Positions 1-7,169 are shown, numbered from the stretch's first letter. The stretch: DNA of 41,735 bases from a virus (IMGVR_UViG_3300006805_000054:1-41735), one strand, 5' to 3'. Notes: generated by a model not told the origin, from the letters alone. A program made the numbers and translations.

Positions 1-1
1 C

Positions 2-628
2 GATGTGTCTGGCGACAATGCCGAGCCGTGGCATTCACCGATGTTCATGTGGCGAGAGATGTCCCGCATCACGCTCGAAGTAACCGGCGTTCGCGTCGAG
101 CGGTTGCAGGACATCAGCGAGGCGGATTGTGCGGCGGAAGGCATGACCACGGATTTGTGCGCCGACATTCTTGCGAAGGCGGCGGGGGTGGAGCCGGAAG
201 ACTCATACTACGTGCGGTACGCAAACGGATCGGAGTTCGACGGCCACCACTGCCTGCGATGCTGCGAGAAGGAGGCGAAGAAACGCAAGGGATCTTGCAT
301 CGTCGCCGAGCACTGCCCAGAAACGGACGGGCCAGCATACTGCGAAGAGTGCTACGTGCCGCTCCAAGTATCCCTGACCGAATACGGAATCGACCGCGAG
401 TTGTTTCTTGAAGACGACAGCGCCGAAAGTGTGCCGCACTTTGCGGCCACCGGCATGGACGCGGCCATCGCAGCCCAGTTTGCCGGAGGCATCGGCGACT
501 TGCAGGACCACCATCGGCCGCGCCTCAACAAGATCGGGTACGCGACGCTCTGGGACAGCATCAACGGCAAGGGATCGTGGGACGCGAACCCGTGGGTGTG
601 GGTCATCGAGTTCAGGAGGCTCCCGTGA
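2..628 (+). CDS. ASCH-like phage protein with Cys-rich insert (5' partial)
   Basis: The reading frame is already open at the left edge, so the N-terminus lies outside the window; the GTG at position 5 is probably internal. The segments SRITLEVTGVRVERLQDIS and, near the end, LWDSINGKGSWDANPWVWVI match a very common phage protein related to the ASCH fold, a beta-barrel RNA/nucleotide-binding domain. In the usual family these two blocks are close together. Here roughly 85 residues between them hold a Cys-rich patch (CLRCCEK, a Cys in KGSCIV, then a CEECY pair), which looks like a zinc-binding insert. Its C-terminal end overlaps the next gene at GTGA, so it is in the same operon. The molecular role of the family in phages is not established. 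Family call fairly sure; insert function unknown. Confidence 0.75.
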   Translation, partial: DVSGDNAEPWHSPMFMWREMSRITLEVTGVRVERLQDISEADCAAEGMTTDLCADILAKAAGVEPEDSYYVRYANGSEFDGHHCLRCCEKEAKKRKGSCIVAEHCPETDGPAYCEECYVPLQVSLTEYGIDRELFLEDDSAESVPHFAATGMDAAIAAQFAGGIGDLQDHHRPRLNKIGYATLWDSINGKGSWDANPWVWVIEFRRLP

Positions 629-1083
629 AGCACCGCAACGACCCCGACGCGCCCCTGTTCGCCCAGCCCAACCGCAAGGGGTTCGCCTTCCGAGAAATGG
701 CCCGCGACGTTCGACCCGAGGTTGCCGCCGTGATCGACAACCGCCAGCGGGTGCTGGACGCCGCCCGCGCGAAGGCGGAGCGCGACGCCGCGATCGCGGC
801 CGTCGAGCAGAACGCCGAGGTGCGGTACCTGGAAGCGGCGCAGCAGGCGATACGCGACTGCGCGGACAGGCTGCCCGAGTTCACGGTGGACGACGTTCAG
901 GCGTTGCTCGCCGAGCGGAAGGTCGCGCCGCCGCGCGAGGGCAGGGCGATCGGTGCGGCGATGAAGTGGGCGGTGCGGCGCGGGGTGATCGAATCAACCG
1001 GGGAGTGGCGGGCGTCGGCGCAGCCGCAGTGCCACGGGAACCCGAGGGCGGTGTGGAAGAAGAAGACGGGGGCGTCCGCATGA
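625..1083 (+). CDS. Hypothetical early protein
   Basis: 152 residues from a GTG start that overlaps the upstream stop (GTGA) with an AGGAGG ribosome site just before it; the longer in-frame extension to 577 lies inside the upstream gene and is not needed. The N-terminal 30 residues are polar (DPDAPLFAQPNRKGF), followed by an Ala/Arg/Glu-rich helical stretch at about 35-85. The C-terminal third (FTVDDVQALLAERKV, then AIGAAMKWAVRRGVIESTGEW) reads like a small winged-helix fold in which a recognition-type helix precedes a short strand pair. That would suit a DNA-binding or replication-accessory role, but no specific family is recognised. It sits between the ASCH-like gene and the DUF3268 gene, overlapping both by a few bases. 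Confidence 0.7.
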   Translation: MKHRNDPDAPLFAQPNRKGFAFREMARDVRPEVAAVIDNRQRVLDAARAKAERDAAIAAVEQNAEVRYLEAAQQAIRDCADRLPEFTVDDVQALLAERKVAPPREGRAIGAAMKWAVRRGVIESTGEWRASAQPQCHGNPRAVWKKKTGASA

Positions 1084-1508
1084 GCGCGTCCGGGGCGATT
1101 CATGTCCGGTGCGACTACTGCGGAAAGCCCGCGGAGCTGGTGGACGACACCCAGGTCTACCAGCAGTCCTACGGCGGGCGCGTGTGGCTGTGCCGCCCGT
1201 GCGGGGCATGGGTCGGATGCCACAAGAACAGCAAGCGGGCCATCCCGCTCGGACGTTTGGCGAACGCGGAGCTGCGAAAGGCCAAGATCGAGGCCCATGC
1301 AGCATTCGACCCGCTCTGGCAGGCTGTCGCTAGGCGGGACGGCATCAACCCGTGCCTCGCAAGGAATCGCGGGTATGCGTGGCTGGCGAAGGAAATGGGG
1401 ATGGAGATGGTGGCGTGTCACATCGGGAAGTTCAACGCGGAGCAGTGCCGCCGTGTGGTGGACCTATGCCGCGTGATCGCTAGGCCCAGCGGGGCCAGGA
1501 GCAACTAA
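1080..1508 (+). CDS. DUF3268-like zinc-finger protein
   Basis: 142 residues, starting at an ATG that overlaps the previous stop codon (ATGA). The N-terminal region has two Cys pairs, CDYC near residue 12 and CRPC near residue 38, followed by a WVGCHK segment. Then comes PLGRLANAELRKAKIEAHAAFDPLW, split here only by description; this block plus the C-terminal WLAKEMG...CHIGKFN region is characteristic of the DUF3268 family found in phages and prophages. The Cys pairs are expected to bind zinc. The family lacks an assigned biochemical function; co-occurrence with methyltransferases and resolvase here fits a DNA-metabolism block. The family call is confident, the role is not. Confidence 0.8.
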   Translation: MSASGAIHVRCDYCGKPAELVDDTQVYQQSYGGRVWLCRPCGAWVGCHKNSKRAIPLGRLANAELRKAKIEAHAAFDPLWQAVARRDGINPCLARNRGYAWLAKEMGMEMVACHIGKFNAEQCRRVVDLCRVIARPSGARSN

Positions 1509-1510
1509 GC

Positions 1511-2155
1511 ATGGCAACGGCAACGAAGAAGAAGGGCGGGACGAAGAGGATCATCAGTGGGCCGCCGAGGAAGGGCCCGGAGATGCCCGCGGACGGCAGT
1601 TGGGCACCGTCGGTGTGTCAGTACCTCCGCAAGCTGCGCGTTGGCTACGAGCGCAACACGCAACAACTCACCACGCTGGTCAACGACAGGAAGCGGTGCG
1701 AGAAGGACATTGAGGCGGCGATGGAGGCGAACCAGCCCAAGAAGCTCGCCGACCTCAAGATCGAGCACTACGACATCGTGGCCGACTTGTCCAAGGTGAG
1801 GGCGCAGGTGCGGTGGTACGGCGACAAGATCACGACGTCGATCGCCGAGGCCGACCAGGGCGAGCTGTTCGAGGGCGCGAGGACCAAGCCGACCGAGGCC
1901 GACCTGCTGTTCAAGCCGAGCAAGAACGCCTGGAAGGAGCAGCTCATCGAGGCGGCGTCTGGCCTGGAGGACCGCGTGCTCGCGGCGCTGAAGGCGGTGG
2001 AGATTACGACGTTCGGAGAACTGTCCAAGCACGACGGCCCCCTGGAGCGCATCGAAGGGTTGACGATCGCCGACATCGCGGCGGTGAACGCCGCGCTCGA
2101 GAAGGCGCAGCGTGGCGGCGTGGACCCGCTGGGCGACGACGAGGACGACGAGTAG
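1511..2155 (+). CDS. Hypothetical protein with a helix-hairpin-helix-like C-terminus
   Basis: 214 residues. The ATG lies two bases after the previous stop, with an AGGAG ribosome site inside the end of the upstream gene. The N-terminus is Lys-rich (TATKKKGGTKR). Residues about 35-120 are strongly helical and charged, probably coiled coil. Residues about 155-205 (LAALKAVEITTFGELSKH, then LERIEGLTIADIAAVNAAL) have the spacing of a helix-hairpin-helix module like that in the RNA polymerase alpha C-terminal domain. The tail is acidic (GDDEDDE). An acidic tail plus an HhH-like module suggests a nucleic-acid-associated accessory protein; this is inference and no named family is recognised. A terminator-like hairpin follows directly. 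Confidence 0.75.
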   Translation: MATATKKKGGTKRIISGPPRKGPEMPADGSWAPSVCQYLRKLRVGYERNTQQLTTLVNDRKRCEKDIEAAMEANQPKKLADLKIEHYDIVADLSKVRAQVRWYGDKITTSIAEADQGELFEGARTKPTEADLLFKPSKNAWKEQLIEAASGLEDRVLAALKAVEITTFGELSKHDGPLERIEGLTIADIAAVNAALEKAQRGGVDPLGDDEDDE

Positions 2156-2163
2156 GCCCCCTG

Positions 2164-2191
2164 TCCCACGCCGGCGACGGTCGGCGCGGGG
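2164..2191 (+). terminator. Hairpin terminator-like element A
   Basis: Follows the stop codon and a short C-run. CGCCG (2169-2173) pairs with CGGCG (2182-2186), and after one mismatch three or four more pairs extend the stem (CCC with GGG). The loop contains GGCGACGG. The 3' side runs into CATTTC, a weak T-stretch. The next ribosome site (AAGGAG) and the methyltransferase start lie immediately downstream. Layout and loop match element B near 19859. Confidence 0.5.
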
Positions 2192-2212
2192 CATTTCGGA
2201 CAAGGAGCGGGC

Positions 2213-3427
2213 ATGGTCGGATGGACCGTACATCACGGAGACTGCCGCGAAGTGCTAAAGACACTCGCCGACAGCAGCATCGACGCCGTGGTGACGGACC
2301 CTCCGTACCACCTGACATCGAACAAGGCTGGGGGCTCGGGCGCCAAGAGCCTCAACACCAGCTCCCCCGCTGGCCGAGCCCGGATCGGCACGGGGTTCAT
2401 GGGCAAGGCGTGGGATGGCGGCGACATCGCCCACGACCCGGAGTTGTGGGCCGAAGTGCTGCGGGTGGCCAAGCCCGGGGCGCACCTACTCGCGTTCGGT
2501 GGCACGCGGACGTATCACCGCCTGGCCTGCGCGATCGAGGACGCGGGGTGGGAGGTTCGGGACTGCATCGCATGGCTGTACGGGTCCGGATTCCCGAAGT
2601 CGCTCAACCTTGAAGGCCAGTGGGGCGGATGGGGCACGGCACTGAAGCCTGCGATGGAGCCGATCGTGGTGGCCCGCAAACCGCTGATTGGCACCGTCGC
2701 GGAGAACATGCAGGAGCATGGTGTCGGGGCGTTGAACATCGACGGGTGCCGGATTTCGACATGCGAGTCGCTGCAAGGAAGCACAGTAAGAAATGACATT
2801 CGCGGCGGCCGATACGCAAGTGGACACAAGGCCAACCAAGGGGACATTGGTGAATACCAGCAAAGCCCCAATGGCCGCTGGCCCGCGAACGTGATCCACG
2901 ACGGAAGCGCGGAGGTCGTCGATCATTTCCCTCTGACATCAAGCGGCAAGATGCGCCCGACGCATACTACGGCGGGCAGGACCGTCTTCGGGCAGAACAC
3001 AGACGGCGGCTACACCACGATGGAGACGTACGGCGATTCCGGGTCTGCGGCGCGGTTCTTCTACGTCCCTAAGGCGGACCGGGAAGACCGGGACGACGGC
3101 TTGCACGGCACCGCAAAGGAAGTGGCGTTGATTGGTGCGGCCGGGCACAAGATCAATCCAATGACCGGAAGGCCGGTGGTGGATATTCCTCGCTGTAACA
3201 GCCACCCGACGGTCAAGCCGACGGACCTGATGCGGTATCTGTGCCGACTCGTGACGCCGCCAGGCGGAATCGTCCTTGATCCATTCATGGGCTCAGGATC
3301 GACAGGACGCGGCGCGTCAATCGAAGGGTTGGGCTTCATCGGAATCGAGCAGGACGCCGGGTATTGCGAGATCGCCCGCAAGCGAATCGCGGCCGTCGGT
3401 TCACTGTGGACACGGGAGCAGGCATGA
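2213..3427 (+). CDS. Site-specific DNA methyltransferase, N6-adenine/N4-cytosine class
   Basis: 404 residues. The N-terminus opens with HHGDCREVL, and the catalytic DPPY sits at residues 29-32. A FGGTRTYH block near residue 100 and DPFMGSGSTG at about 356-365 (the AdoMet-binding loop) follow, so the catalytic motif precedes the cofactor motif as in the beta-type group. The long middle region (GFPKSLN, QEHGVGALNIDGCRI, GRWPANVIHD, STSHPTVKP-like HPTVKPTDLM) is typical of phage-borne members. DPPY favours adenine-N6 methylation; the target site cannot be read from sequence. ATG with AAGGAG ribosome site after terminator-like element A. It overlaps a second methyltransferase by ATGA. A likely role is protection from host restriction. 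Confidence 0.92.
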   Translation: MVGWTVHHGDCREVLKTLADSSIDAVVTDPPYHLTSNKAGGSGAKSLNTSSPAGRARIGTGFMGKAWDGGDIAHDPELWAEVLRVAKPGAHLLAFGGTRTYHRLACAIEDAGWEVRDCIAWLYGSGFPKSLNLEGQWGGWGTALKPAMEPIVVARKPLIGTVAENMQEHGVGALNIDGCRISTCESLQGSTVRNDIRGGRYASGHKANQGDIGEYQQSPNGRWPANVIHDGSAEVVDHFPLTSSGKMRPTHTTAGRTVFGQNTDGGYTTMETYGDSGSAARFFYVPKADREDRDDGLHGTAKEVALIGAAGHKINPMTGRPVVDIPRCNSHPTVKPTDLMRYLCRLVTPPGGIVLDPFMGSGSTGRGASIEGLGFIGIEQDAGYCEIARKRIAAVGSLWTREQA

Positions 3428-4578
3428 AGGTGGCGATGTACCAAGGCGATTGTCTCGAAGTGATGCGGGGGTTCCGCGCCGGCAGCGTGGACCTTGTGAT
3501 GACGTCGCCGCCCTACGAGGCGGCGAGAACGTACGGCATCGGGTTCAAGTTGCGTGGCCGCGAGTACGTCCACTGGGCGGCGGACCGATTCATGGAATGC
3601 CTGCGCGTGTCGCGGGGGTTGGTCGTCTGGGTCGTCGAAGGGCAGACGCGACGCAGAGAGTGGTCCGCGATGCCAATGGAACTGGCGGTAGAAATCAAGC
3701 GTCGCGGGGCGATTCTGCGAAAGCCGCCGATCTACTACCGCTTTAGCATCCCCGGCAGTGGCGGTCCCGACTACTTCCGCAACGACTACGAGTTCTGCAT
3801 CGTGGCTACAGCCCACAAAGGCAAACTCGCGTGGTCGGACAACACGGCCTGCGGGCACCCTCCGAAGTGGGGTCCGGGCGGGGAGATGAGCAACCGGCTC
3901 GGCAACGGGGCTCGCGTCAACCAGAGGGGACGAGTGGGATCGGCGAAGGGCATGGGGAACAAGAGCCCGGACGGCAAGCAGGAGAACCCGGAGCGGCCGA
4001 GCCACGAGACGGCGGTCCTCAACCCGTTCGGCAGCCAGCAGTCCAGCGTCGGCCGTCGGGCCAACGGCGAGAAGAAGAAGCCGTACTTCAACGGCAAGGG
4101 TCATGTCGGGGCACGGCTTGGAACGGGCCAAAACCTCAAAGGCTCAATCGCCGGCGATGGATGGAAGGCGCCGACCATGCGAGTCGCGGCCGGGATCAGC
4201 TCCACGGGCGAGCAACTGCCCAACCACACCAAGCCATTCCCGAAGATCGCAAACCCGGGTAACGTGATCCGATGCTCGGTCGGCGGCGGCTCAATGGGCG
4301 ACCGATACTGCCATGAGAACGAAGCCCCCTACCCAGAGGCGTTGGCCGAGCGGTTCATCCGGTCGTTCTGCCCGCCCGGTGGCGTGGTTTTGGACCCGTT
4401 CGGCGGGAGCGGTACAACGGCGAAGGTCGCGGTGATGCACGGGCGGAATGCGGTCCTGATCGACGTGCGCGACGGCAAGGGGGCGATGGACACAGCCCGC
4501 CGTCGGGTGGAAGCGTGGAACGAGGCGAACCCCGAGAAGGCGTGCCGGCTCGTGGTCAAGGGGGGCAAGACGCCATGA
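3424..4578 (+). CDS. DNA methyltransferase with SPPY motif (probable N4-cytosine type)
   Basis: 384 residues from the ATG that overlaps the previous stop; a longer frame starting at 3364 lies within the upstream gene. YQGDCLEVM is followed by TSPPY (S28-Y31), and DPFGGSGTT starts near D324. The SPPY variant is the form usually linked to N4-cytosine methylation, although some N6-adenine enzymes also carry it. Between the motifs are about 290 residues containing a WSDNT...GHPPKWGPGGEMSNRLG stretch and many Gly/Asn/Lys residues, probably the target-recognition region. It overlaps the following gene by four bases. Together with the neighbouring DPPY enzyme and the Dam-type enzyme at 7170 it suggests multi-base DNA modification. 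Confidence 0.9.
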   Translation: MKVAMYQGDCLEVMRGFRAGSVDLVMTSPPYEAARTYGIGFKLRGREYVHWAADRFMECLRVSRGLVVWVVEGQTRRREWSAMPMELAVEIKRRGAILRKPPIYYRFSIPGSGGPDYFRNDYEFCIVATAHKGKLAWSDNTACGHPPKWGPGGEMSNRLGNGARVNQRGRVGSAKGMGNKSPDGKQENPERPSHETAVLNPFGSQQSSVGRRANGEKKKPYFNGKGHVGARLGTGQNLKGSIAGDGWKAPTMRVAAGISSTGEQLPNHTKPFPKIANPGNVIRCSVGGGSMGDRYCHENEAPYPEALAERFIRSFCPPGGVVLDPFGGSGTTAKVAVMHGRNAVLIDVRDGKGAMDTARRRVEAWNEANPEKACRLVVKGGKTP

Positions 4579-4832
4579 TGCAGTTCCGCGTGAAGTCGCC
4601 ACCCTGCACCGAGCGGGCCATTCTCGAAGCACTCTCCGATGGCGGGTGGGCGAGCCTGCGGGCCCTTCGCGCGACCGCGTGGGGGCAGCGAGTCGATGCG
4701 TACGGCATCGTGCTCATCGCGCACGTCAAGAGCCTGATCGCAAGCGGCGTGCTGGAGTCCCGCGGCGGGATCGACTCACCGGGCCGGGCGACGTTCGAGG
4801 TGCGGCTCAAGCCGCGGGAGGTGAAGGCGTGA
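4575..4832 (+). CDS. Small winged-helix-like protein
   Basis: 85 residues starting at the first of two consecutive ATG codons, overlapping the methyltransferase stop. The order TERAILEALSDGGWASLRALRATAW, a second helix (VLIAHVKSLIASGVLESRGG) and a strand pair ending in TFEVRL reads like a winged helix-turn-helix, where the helix before SGVLE would be the recognition helix. Such small proteins in phage early operons often bind DNA as regulators, but no family is identified. It ends at the GTG start of the resolvase-like gene (GTGA). Confidence 0.7.
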   Translation: MMQFRVKSPPCTERAILEALSDGGWASLRALRATAWGQRVDAYGIVLIAHVKSLIASGVLESRGGIDSPGRATFEVRLKPREVKA

Positions 4833-5452
4833 TCCTCATGGCGTTTGACCCCAGCATGAGCTGCACGGGCGTTGCGGTGATCCGCGACGGGGAGCGTGCC
4901 AACGCGCCAAAGTTCGACAACTACCGCGAGTCGGGGACGCTCATCCAGGCGATGACCATCACGCCAGACGGCAGCACCAAGGACTACGCCGCCCGCCTCA
5001 CCAGCCTGTTCATGCAGTGCCGGGCGCTGCTGGACGAGTTCACGCCGTCGGTGGTGGTGGTGGAGCTGCCGTCAACCCACGCCCCGTCGCAGGCCCGTGG
5101 GATGCAGCGTGTGGGCCAGCCGATCTACGGGGCCGCGGTAGGCGCCGTGATCTCTGCCGCGGCGTGCCCGGCGAACCTCCAGACATGCGAGCGGATCACA
5201 CCCCCGAGGGTGCTGGCCTATCCGCCCGATGTATGGACGAGGAGCCTGCCACCGCTGGCAAGGCGGACCAGGGAGGACAAGTACAAGACGGAGCGGGTCA
5301 AGCTCGCGGCGGCGATGTACCTGCGGAGCCCGGAAGAGTTCGGCGCGAAGTCGAACGCGGGCGACGTGGCGGACGCGGTGCTGCTTGCGGAGTACGGGCT
5401 GCGCGAAGTGAAGCGTGGAGAGTTGGAGAGCAAGTGGAGGATGTTGGCATGA
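4829..5452 (+). CDS. RuvC-like Holliday junction resolvase
   Basis: 207 residues. The GTG start overlaps the previous stop and has a GGGAGG ribosome site; an in-frame ATG three codons later is the alternative. The RuvC/RNase H-like fold is recognisable: FDPSMSCTGVAV with Asp7, VVVVELPSTHA with Glu79, and NAGDVADAVLLAEYG with Asp179 and Asp182, matching the spaced acidic metal ligands of the family. Members cut four-way junctions or branched DNA during recombination and before packaging. It is slightly longer than the bacterial RuvC core because of a loop around residues 100-150. Adjacent HTH-like genes and methyltransferases place it in the DNA-metabolism block. Confidence 0.8.
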   Translation: MILMAFDPSMSCTGVAVIRDGERANAPKFDNYRESGTLIQAMTITPDGSTKDYAARLTSLFMQCRALLDEFTPSVVVVELPSTHAPSQARGMQRVGQPIYGAAVGAVISAAACPANLQTCERITPPRVLAYPPDVWTRSLPPLARRTREDKYKTERVKLAAAMYLRSPEEFGAKSNAGDVADAVLLAEYGLREVKRGELESKWRMLA

Positions 5453-5685
5453 ACCCCTACGAGGTCACACCGGATGCGTTCGCCGCGATGGTCAAGGGCG
5501 GCATGCTGCGGCACCTTCAATACTCGGAGTGGGCGGCGCTGGCGACGATCGCGCACGCCGGGGCGTCGGACCCAGTGAGCATCGCCACGCGGGCGGGGAT
5601 GCCGCTGGCGACGGTGTACGACGCCGTTCGGTCGCTGCGAACGAAACTGGCACGCGATGCCATGCGGCGGCTGGTGGCGGGATGA
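5449..5685 (+). CDS. Small helix-turn-helix protein
   Basis: 78 residues; ATG overlaps the upstream stop. After a short leader (NPYEVTPDAFAAMVKGGM) comes a plausible winged-helix DNA-binding unit: HLQYSEWAALATIAH, PVSIATRAGMPLATVYDAVRSL and a short basic tail. The segment SIATRAGMPLATVYDAVRSL has the helix-turn-helix pattern of MarR/IclR-like regulators. There is no dimerisation or ligand domain, so it may be a minimal repressor or accessory factor. Its stop overlaps the start of a 25-residue membrane miniprotein. Confidence 0.7.
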   Translation: MNPYEVTPDAFAAMVKGGMLRHLQYSEWAALATIAHAGASDPVSIATRAGMPLATVYDAVRSLRTKLARDAMRRLVAG

Positions 5686-5759
5686 CGTACTTCGTCGTGT
5701 TCGCGGGCGGGGTGGTGGTAGGCGTACTCGCGGCGTGGGCCGCGAAGGAGGCACCGTGA
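5682..5759 (+). CDS. 25-residue membrane miniprotein
   Basis: The frame reads MTYFVVFAGGVVVGVLAAW and then AKEAP before the stop. Almost the entire peptide is one hydrophobic helix with a Gly-rich face. It is linked on both sides by four-base overlaps (ATGA before, GTGA after), which is the junction style of every real gene in this operon and is the main reason to accept such a short gene. No family is known. It could insert in the inner membrane as an early-expressed modifier of host physiology; this is inference. Confidence 0.55.
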   Translation: MTYFVVFAGGVVVGVLAAWAAKEAP

Positions 5760-5974
5760 AGAAGAAGTCAACCCCTCGCCCACCCCGCAAGGCCGTCGAT
5801 CCCGGCCCGCACTTCCGCTGGGGCGTCCGCCACAAGGTGTCTGGCACGCTGGTCGCGGGGTTCCTTTACCAAGACATCGCCGATGCCTATATCCGACGAG
5901 GTGCGAACGCTGGCGGATGGTCGCCCAACGACCTCGAACTCATCGACCTCACCAAGCAGGAGCCCACGCCATGA
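5756..5974 (+). CDS. Small basic hypothetical protein
   Basis: 72 residues from a GTG overlapping the previous stop, with a GGAGG-like ribosome site inside the miniprotein gene. The first dozen residues are basic and Pro-rich (KKKSTPRPPRK), followed by a compact predicted alpha/beta segment (HFRWGVRHKVSGTLVAGFLYQDIADAYIRR). No catalytic or metal-binding pattern is seen and no family is recognised. It overlaps the next gene at ATGA. Confidence 0.65.
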   Translation: MKKKSTPRPPRKAVDPGPHFRWGVRHKVSGTLVAGFLYQDIADAYIRRGANAGGWSPNDLELIDLTKQEPTP

Positions 5975-6342
5975 CCATCGACCCCACGACCGCAACCATC
6001 GACGAGTGCCGAGACTGGCTGATAAAGCGCGCCGGATGGGCAAAGATCACAGACGGCAACAGTGGCCGGTGGTTCTGGCACATTCCGGGCGTGCCAACCG
6101 CGCTCGACTACTACGAGAGCCCCATCCCCGAAACCCTCGACGCCGCTGCCGAAGCGATGCCGAGTGGGTGGTTCTGGTGTGTCGAGTTCTACAAAGAAAC
6201 CTTTACGGTAAGGGCCGACACGCTTGGCCGCGTATGCGTAGTTCCGGCGTTCGATTGCGACAACGAACTTCTCGCCCGCTTCCGTCTCGCGGTGGCGTGC
6301 TGCATGATCGACGACGCGGCGAGGAAGGAGCGTGGGGAGTGA
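5971..6342 (+). CDS. Hypothetical phage protein, Trp-rich
   Basis: 123 residues, ATG overlapping the previous stop. It reads as a small alpha/beta protein: an N-terminal helix (TIDECRDWLIKRAGW), a Trp-rich beta region (GRWFWHIPGV, SGWFWCVEFY) and a C-terminal helix ending in CCMIDDAARKERGE. This arrangement is typical of small conserved phage ORFans that carry a sample-like WxxW region, but no named family is assigned. It is the last gene before a 57-base gap containing a tRNA-like 3' arm. Confidence 0.7.
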   Translation: MTIDPTTATIDECRDWLIKRAGWAKITDGNSGRWFWHIPGVPTALDYYESPIPETLDAAAEAMPSGWFWCVEFYKETFTVRADTLGRVCVVPAFDCDNELLARFRLAVACCMIDDAARKERGE

Positions 6343-6360
6343 CCGAGAAGCCAGCGCAAG

Positions 6361-6385
6361 GCGGGTTCGACTCCCGCCCGGACCA
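6361..6385 (+). other. tRNA T-arm/acceptor-like 3' fragment
   Basis: GCGGG (6361-6365), a seven-base loop TTCGACT (6366-6372) and CCCGC (6373-6377) form a perfect T-arm with the conserved TTCRA loop, followed by CCGGACCA, which has the form of an acceptor 3' strand and discriminator. No 5' acceptor strand (GGTCCGG) and no anticodon arm can be found upstream, so this is not a complete tRNA gene. It could be a tRNA remnant, an attachment-site core copied from a host tRNA 3' end, or chance. Confidence 0.35.
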
Positions 6386-6399
6386 TTGAAAGGAAGCCC

Positions 6400-6582
6400 A
6401 TGAACAAGCAAGCCATGTCCAGCCTCATCCTTGCCGCGGCGGCCCTCGGAGTTCCCGTCCCATCAGACGGCCCGCGTCGCGGCTATGGATGCCGCCCGTC
6501 CGTCGAGTCGATCCGCAATGGCGTCGCCCGTCGCCGCGCCAAGCAGTCGCAGAAGAAGTCGCGCAGGCGCAACCGAAAGTGA
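6400..6582 (+). CDS. Small protein with hydrophobic N-terminus and Arg/Lys-rich tail
   Basis: 60 residues; AAAGGAAG ribosome site before the ATG. Residues 5-18 (AMSSLILAAAALGV) are hydrophobic, and the last 20 are strongly basic (RRRAKQSQKKSRRRNRK). This could be a membrane-tethered or nucleic-acid-binding peptide; no family is recognised. It is separated from its upstream neighbour by the tRNA-like fragment and from the next gene by nine bases. Confidence 0.6.
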   Translation: MNKQAMSSLILAAAALGVPVPSDGPRRGYGCRPSVESIRNGVARRRAKQSQKKSRRRNRK

Positions 6583-6591
6583 GGACCGACC

Positions 6592-7101
6592 ATGCCGATC
6601 ACTAGTTGGGACTTCGAGAGCGTCGATGTTTCGAGCGGCCCCGTGAGTTCGTGGGTGCTGTCCGGCGAGTTCGCGGCCCGCGGCGTCATGGCGATCGGCT
6701 GGCCAGAGGGCTCCCCCGGCGTGTTCGTCGGGCCGTCGTTCGGGCCGTGGTCGGGTGGGAATGTGCTGTTCGCCTCCCCCGCCGGGGACGGGTCGAGCGT
6801 GCTGGCGGTGGTGCTGTACGAGCCGTCGATGCTCACGTTGGCGTTTCCCGCGACCACGAGCCCGTCTCCCGCGTTCGAGGTCACGGGGAGGCTCGGCAGC
6901 AGCGGTGAGGTGTTCCGGCTCGCCCTGGCTGGCTCTGACGGCCCGCTGGCGTCCCGCACGGTAGATCTTCCGATGGTGTCGTCGTTCCGGGTGGCGAGCG
7001 ATGGCGGCTCGATCCCGGTGGAGGGGTACACCCTGCCGTCGCCCGGCGCGGCTGTCCTCCTCGCGTTGGCCCTTGCGATGGGCAGGAGGTGGGCCATGTA
7101 G
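6592..7101 (+). CDS. Beta-rich protein with PEP-CTERM-like C-terminus
   Basis: 169 residues. Most of it (about 1-140) is Ser/Gly/Val-rich and reads as a beta-sandwich (SWDFESVDVSSGPVSSWVL, FEVTGRLGSSGEVFRLAL). The end has the three-part pattern of a PEP-CTERM sorting tail: LPSPGAA at about 148-154, a hydrophobic helix rich in Ala/Leu, then GRRWAM. PEP-CTERM signals direct host exosortase-linked surface proteins and a Pro-Ser/Ala-Pro-Gly-Ala variant is frequent in planctomycetes of the Phycisphaerae group. No N-terminal signal peptide is visible, which is odd for a sorted protein. Function unknown; it may be a captured host surface-protein end. Confidence 0.65.
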   Translation: MPITSWDFESVDVSSGPVSSWVLSGEFAARGVMAIGWPEGSPGVFVGPSFGPWSGGNVLFASPAGDGSSVLAVVLYEPSMLTLAFPATTSPSPAFEVTGRLGSSGEVFRLALAGSDGPLASRTVDLPMVSSFRVASDGGSIPVEGYTLPSPGAAVLLALALAMGRRWAM

Positions 7102-7130
7102 GGCATCCAATCGTCCGCACGACTCACGGC

Positions 7131-7152
7131 CCGGCGCTCGAAAGGGCGGCGG
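7131..7152 (+). terminator. GAAA-loop hairpin
   Basis: CGCTC (7135-7139), loop GAAA, GGGCG (7144-7148) with one G-T pair; past one mismatch three more pairs extend the stem (7131-7133 with 7150-7152). It lies 30 bases after the stop of the PEP-CTERM-like gene and is followed by CCCGTTTA and the ribosome site of the Dam-type gene. The T-stretch is short, so it is a weak terminator candidate. Confidence 0.35.
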
Positions 7153-7169
7153 CCCGTTTAGGAGACCCC

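Noticed and set aside
408-1508. A 366-residue + strand frame spanning the first three genes
   Set aside because: Only its last 142 residues (from ATG 1080) match a known family; the upstream part is Arg/Gly-rich noise overlapping two better genes.
3061-4131. Long minus-strand open frame (356 codons) across the methyltransferases
   Set aside because: High-GC shadow frame, Arg/His/Pro-rich, opposite two genes with clear catalytic motifs.
6300-6385. A complete tRNA gene
   Set aside because: Only the T-arm and acceptor 3' strand can be formed; no matching 5' acceptor, D-arm or anticodon arm.
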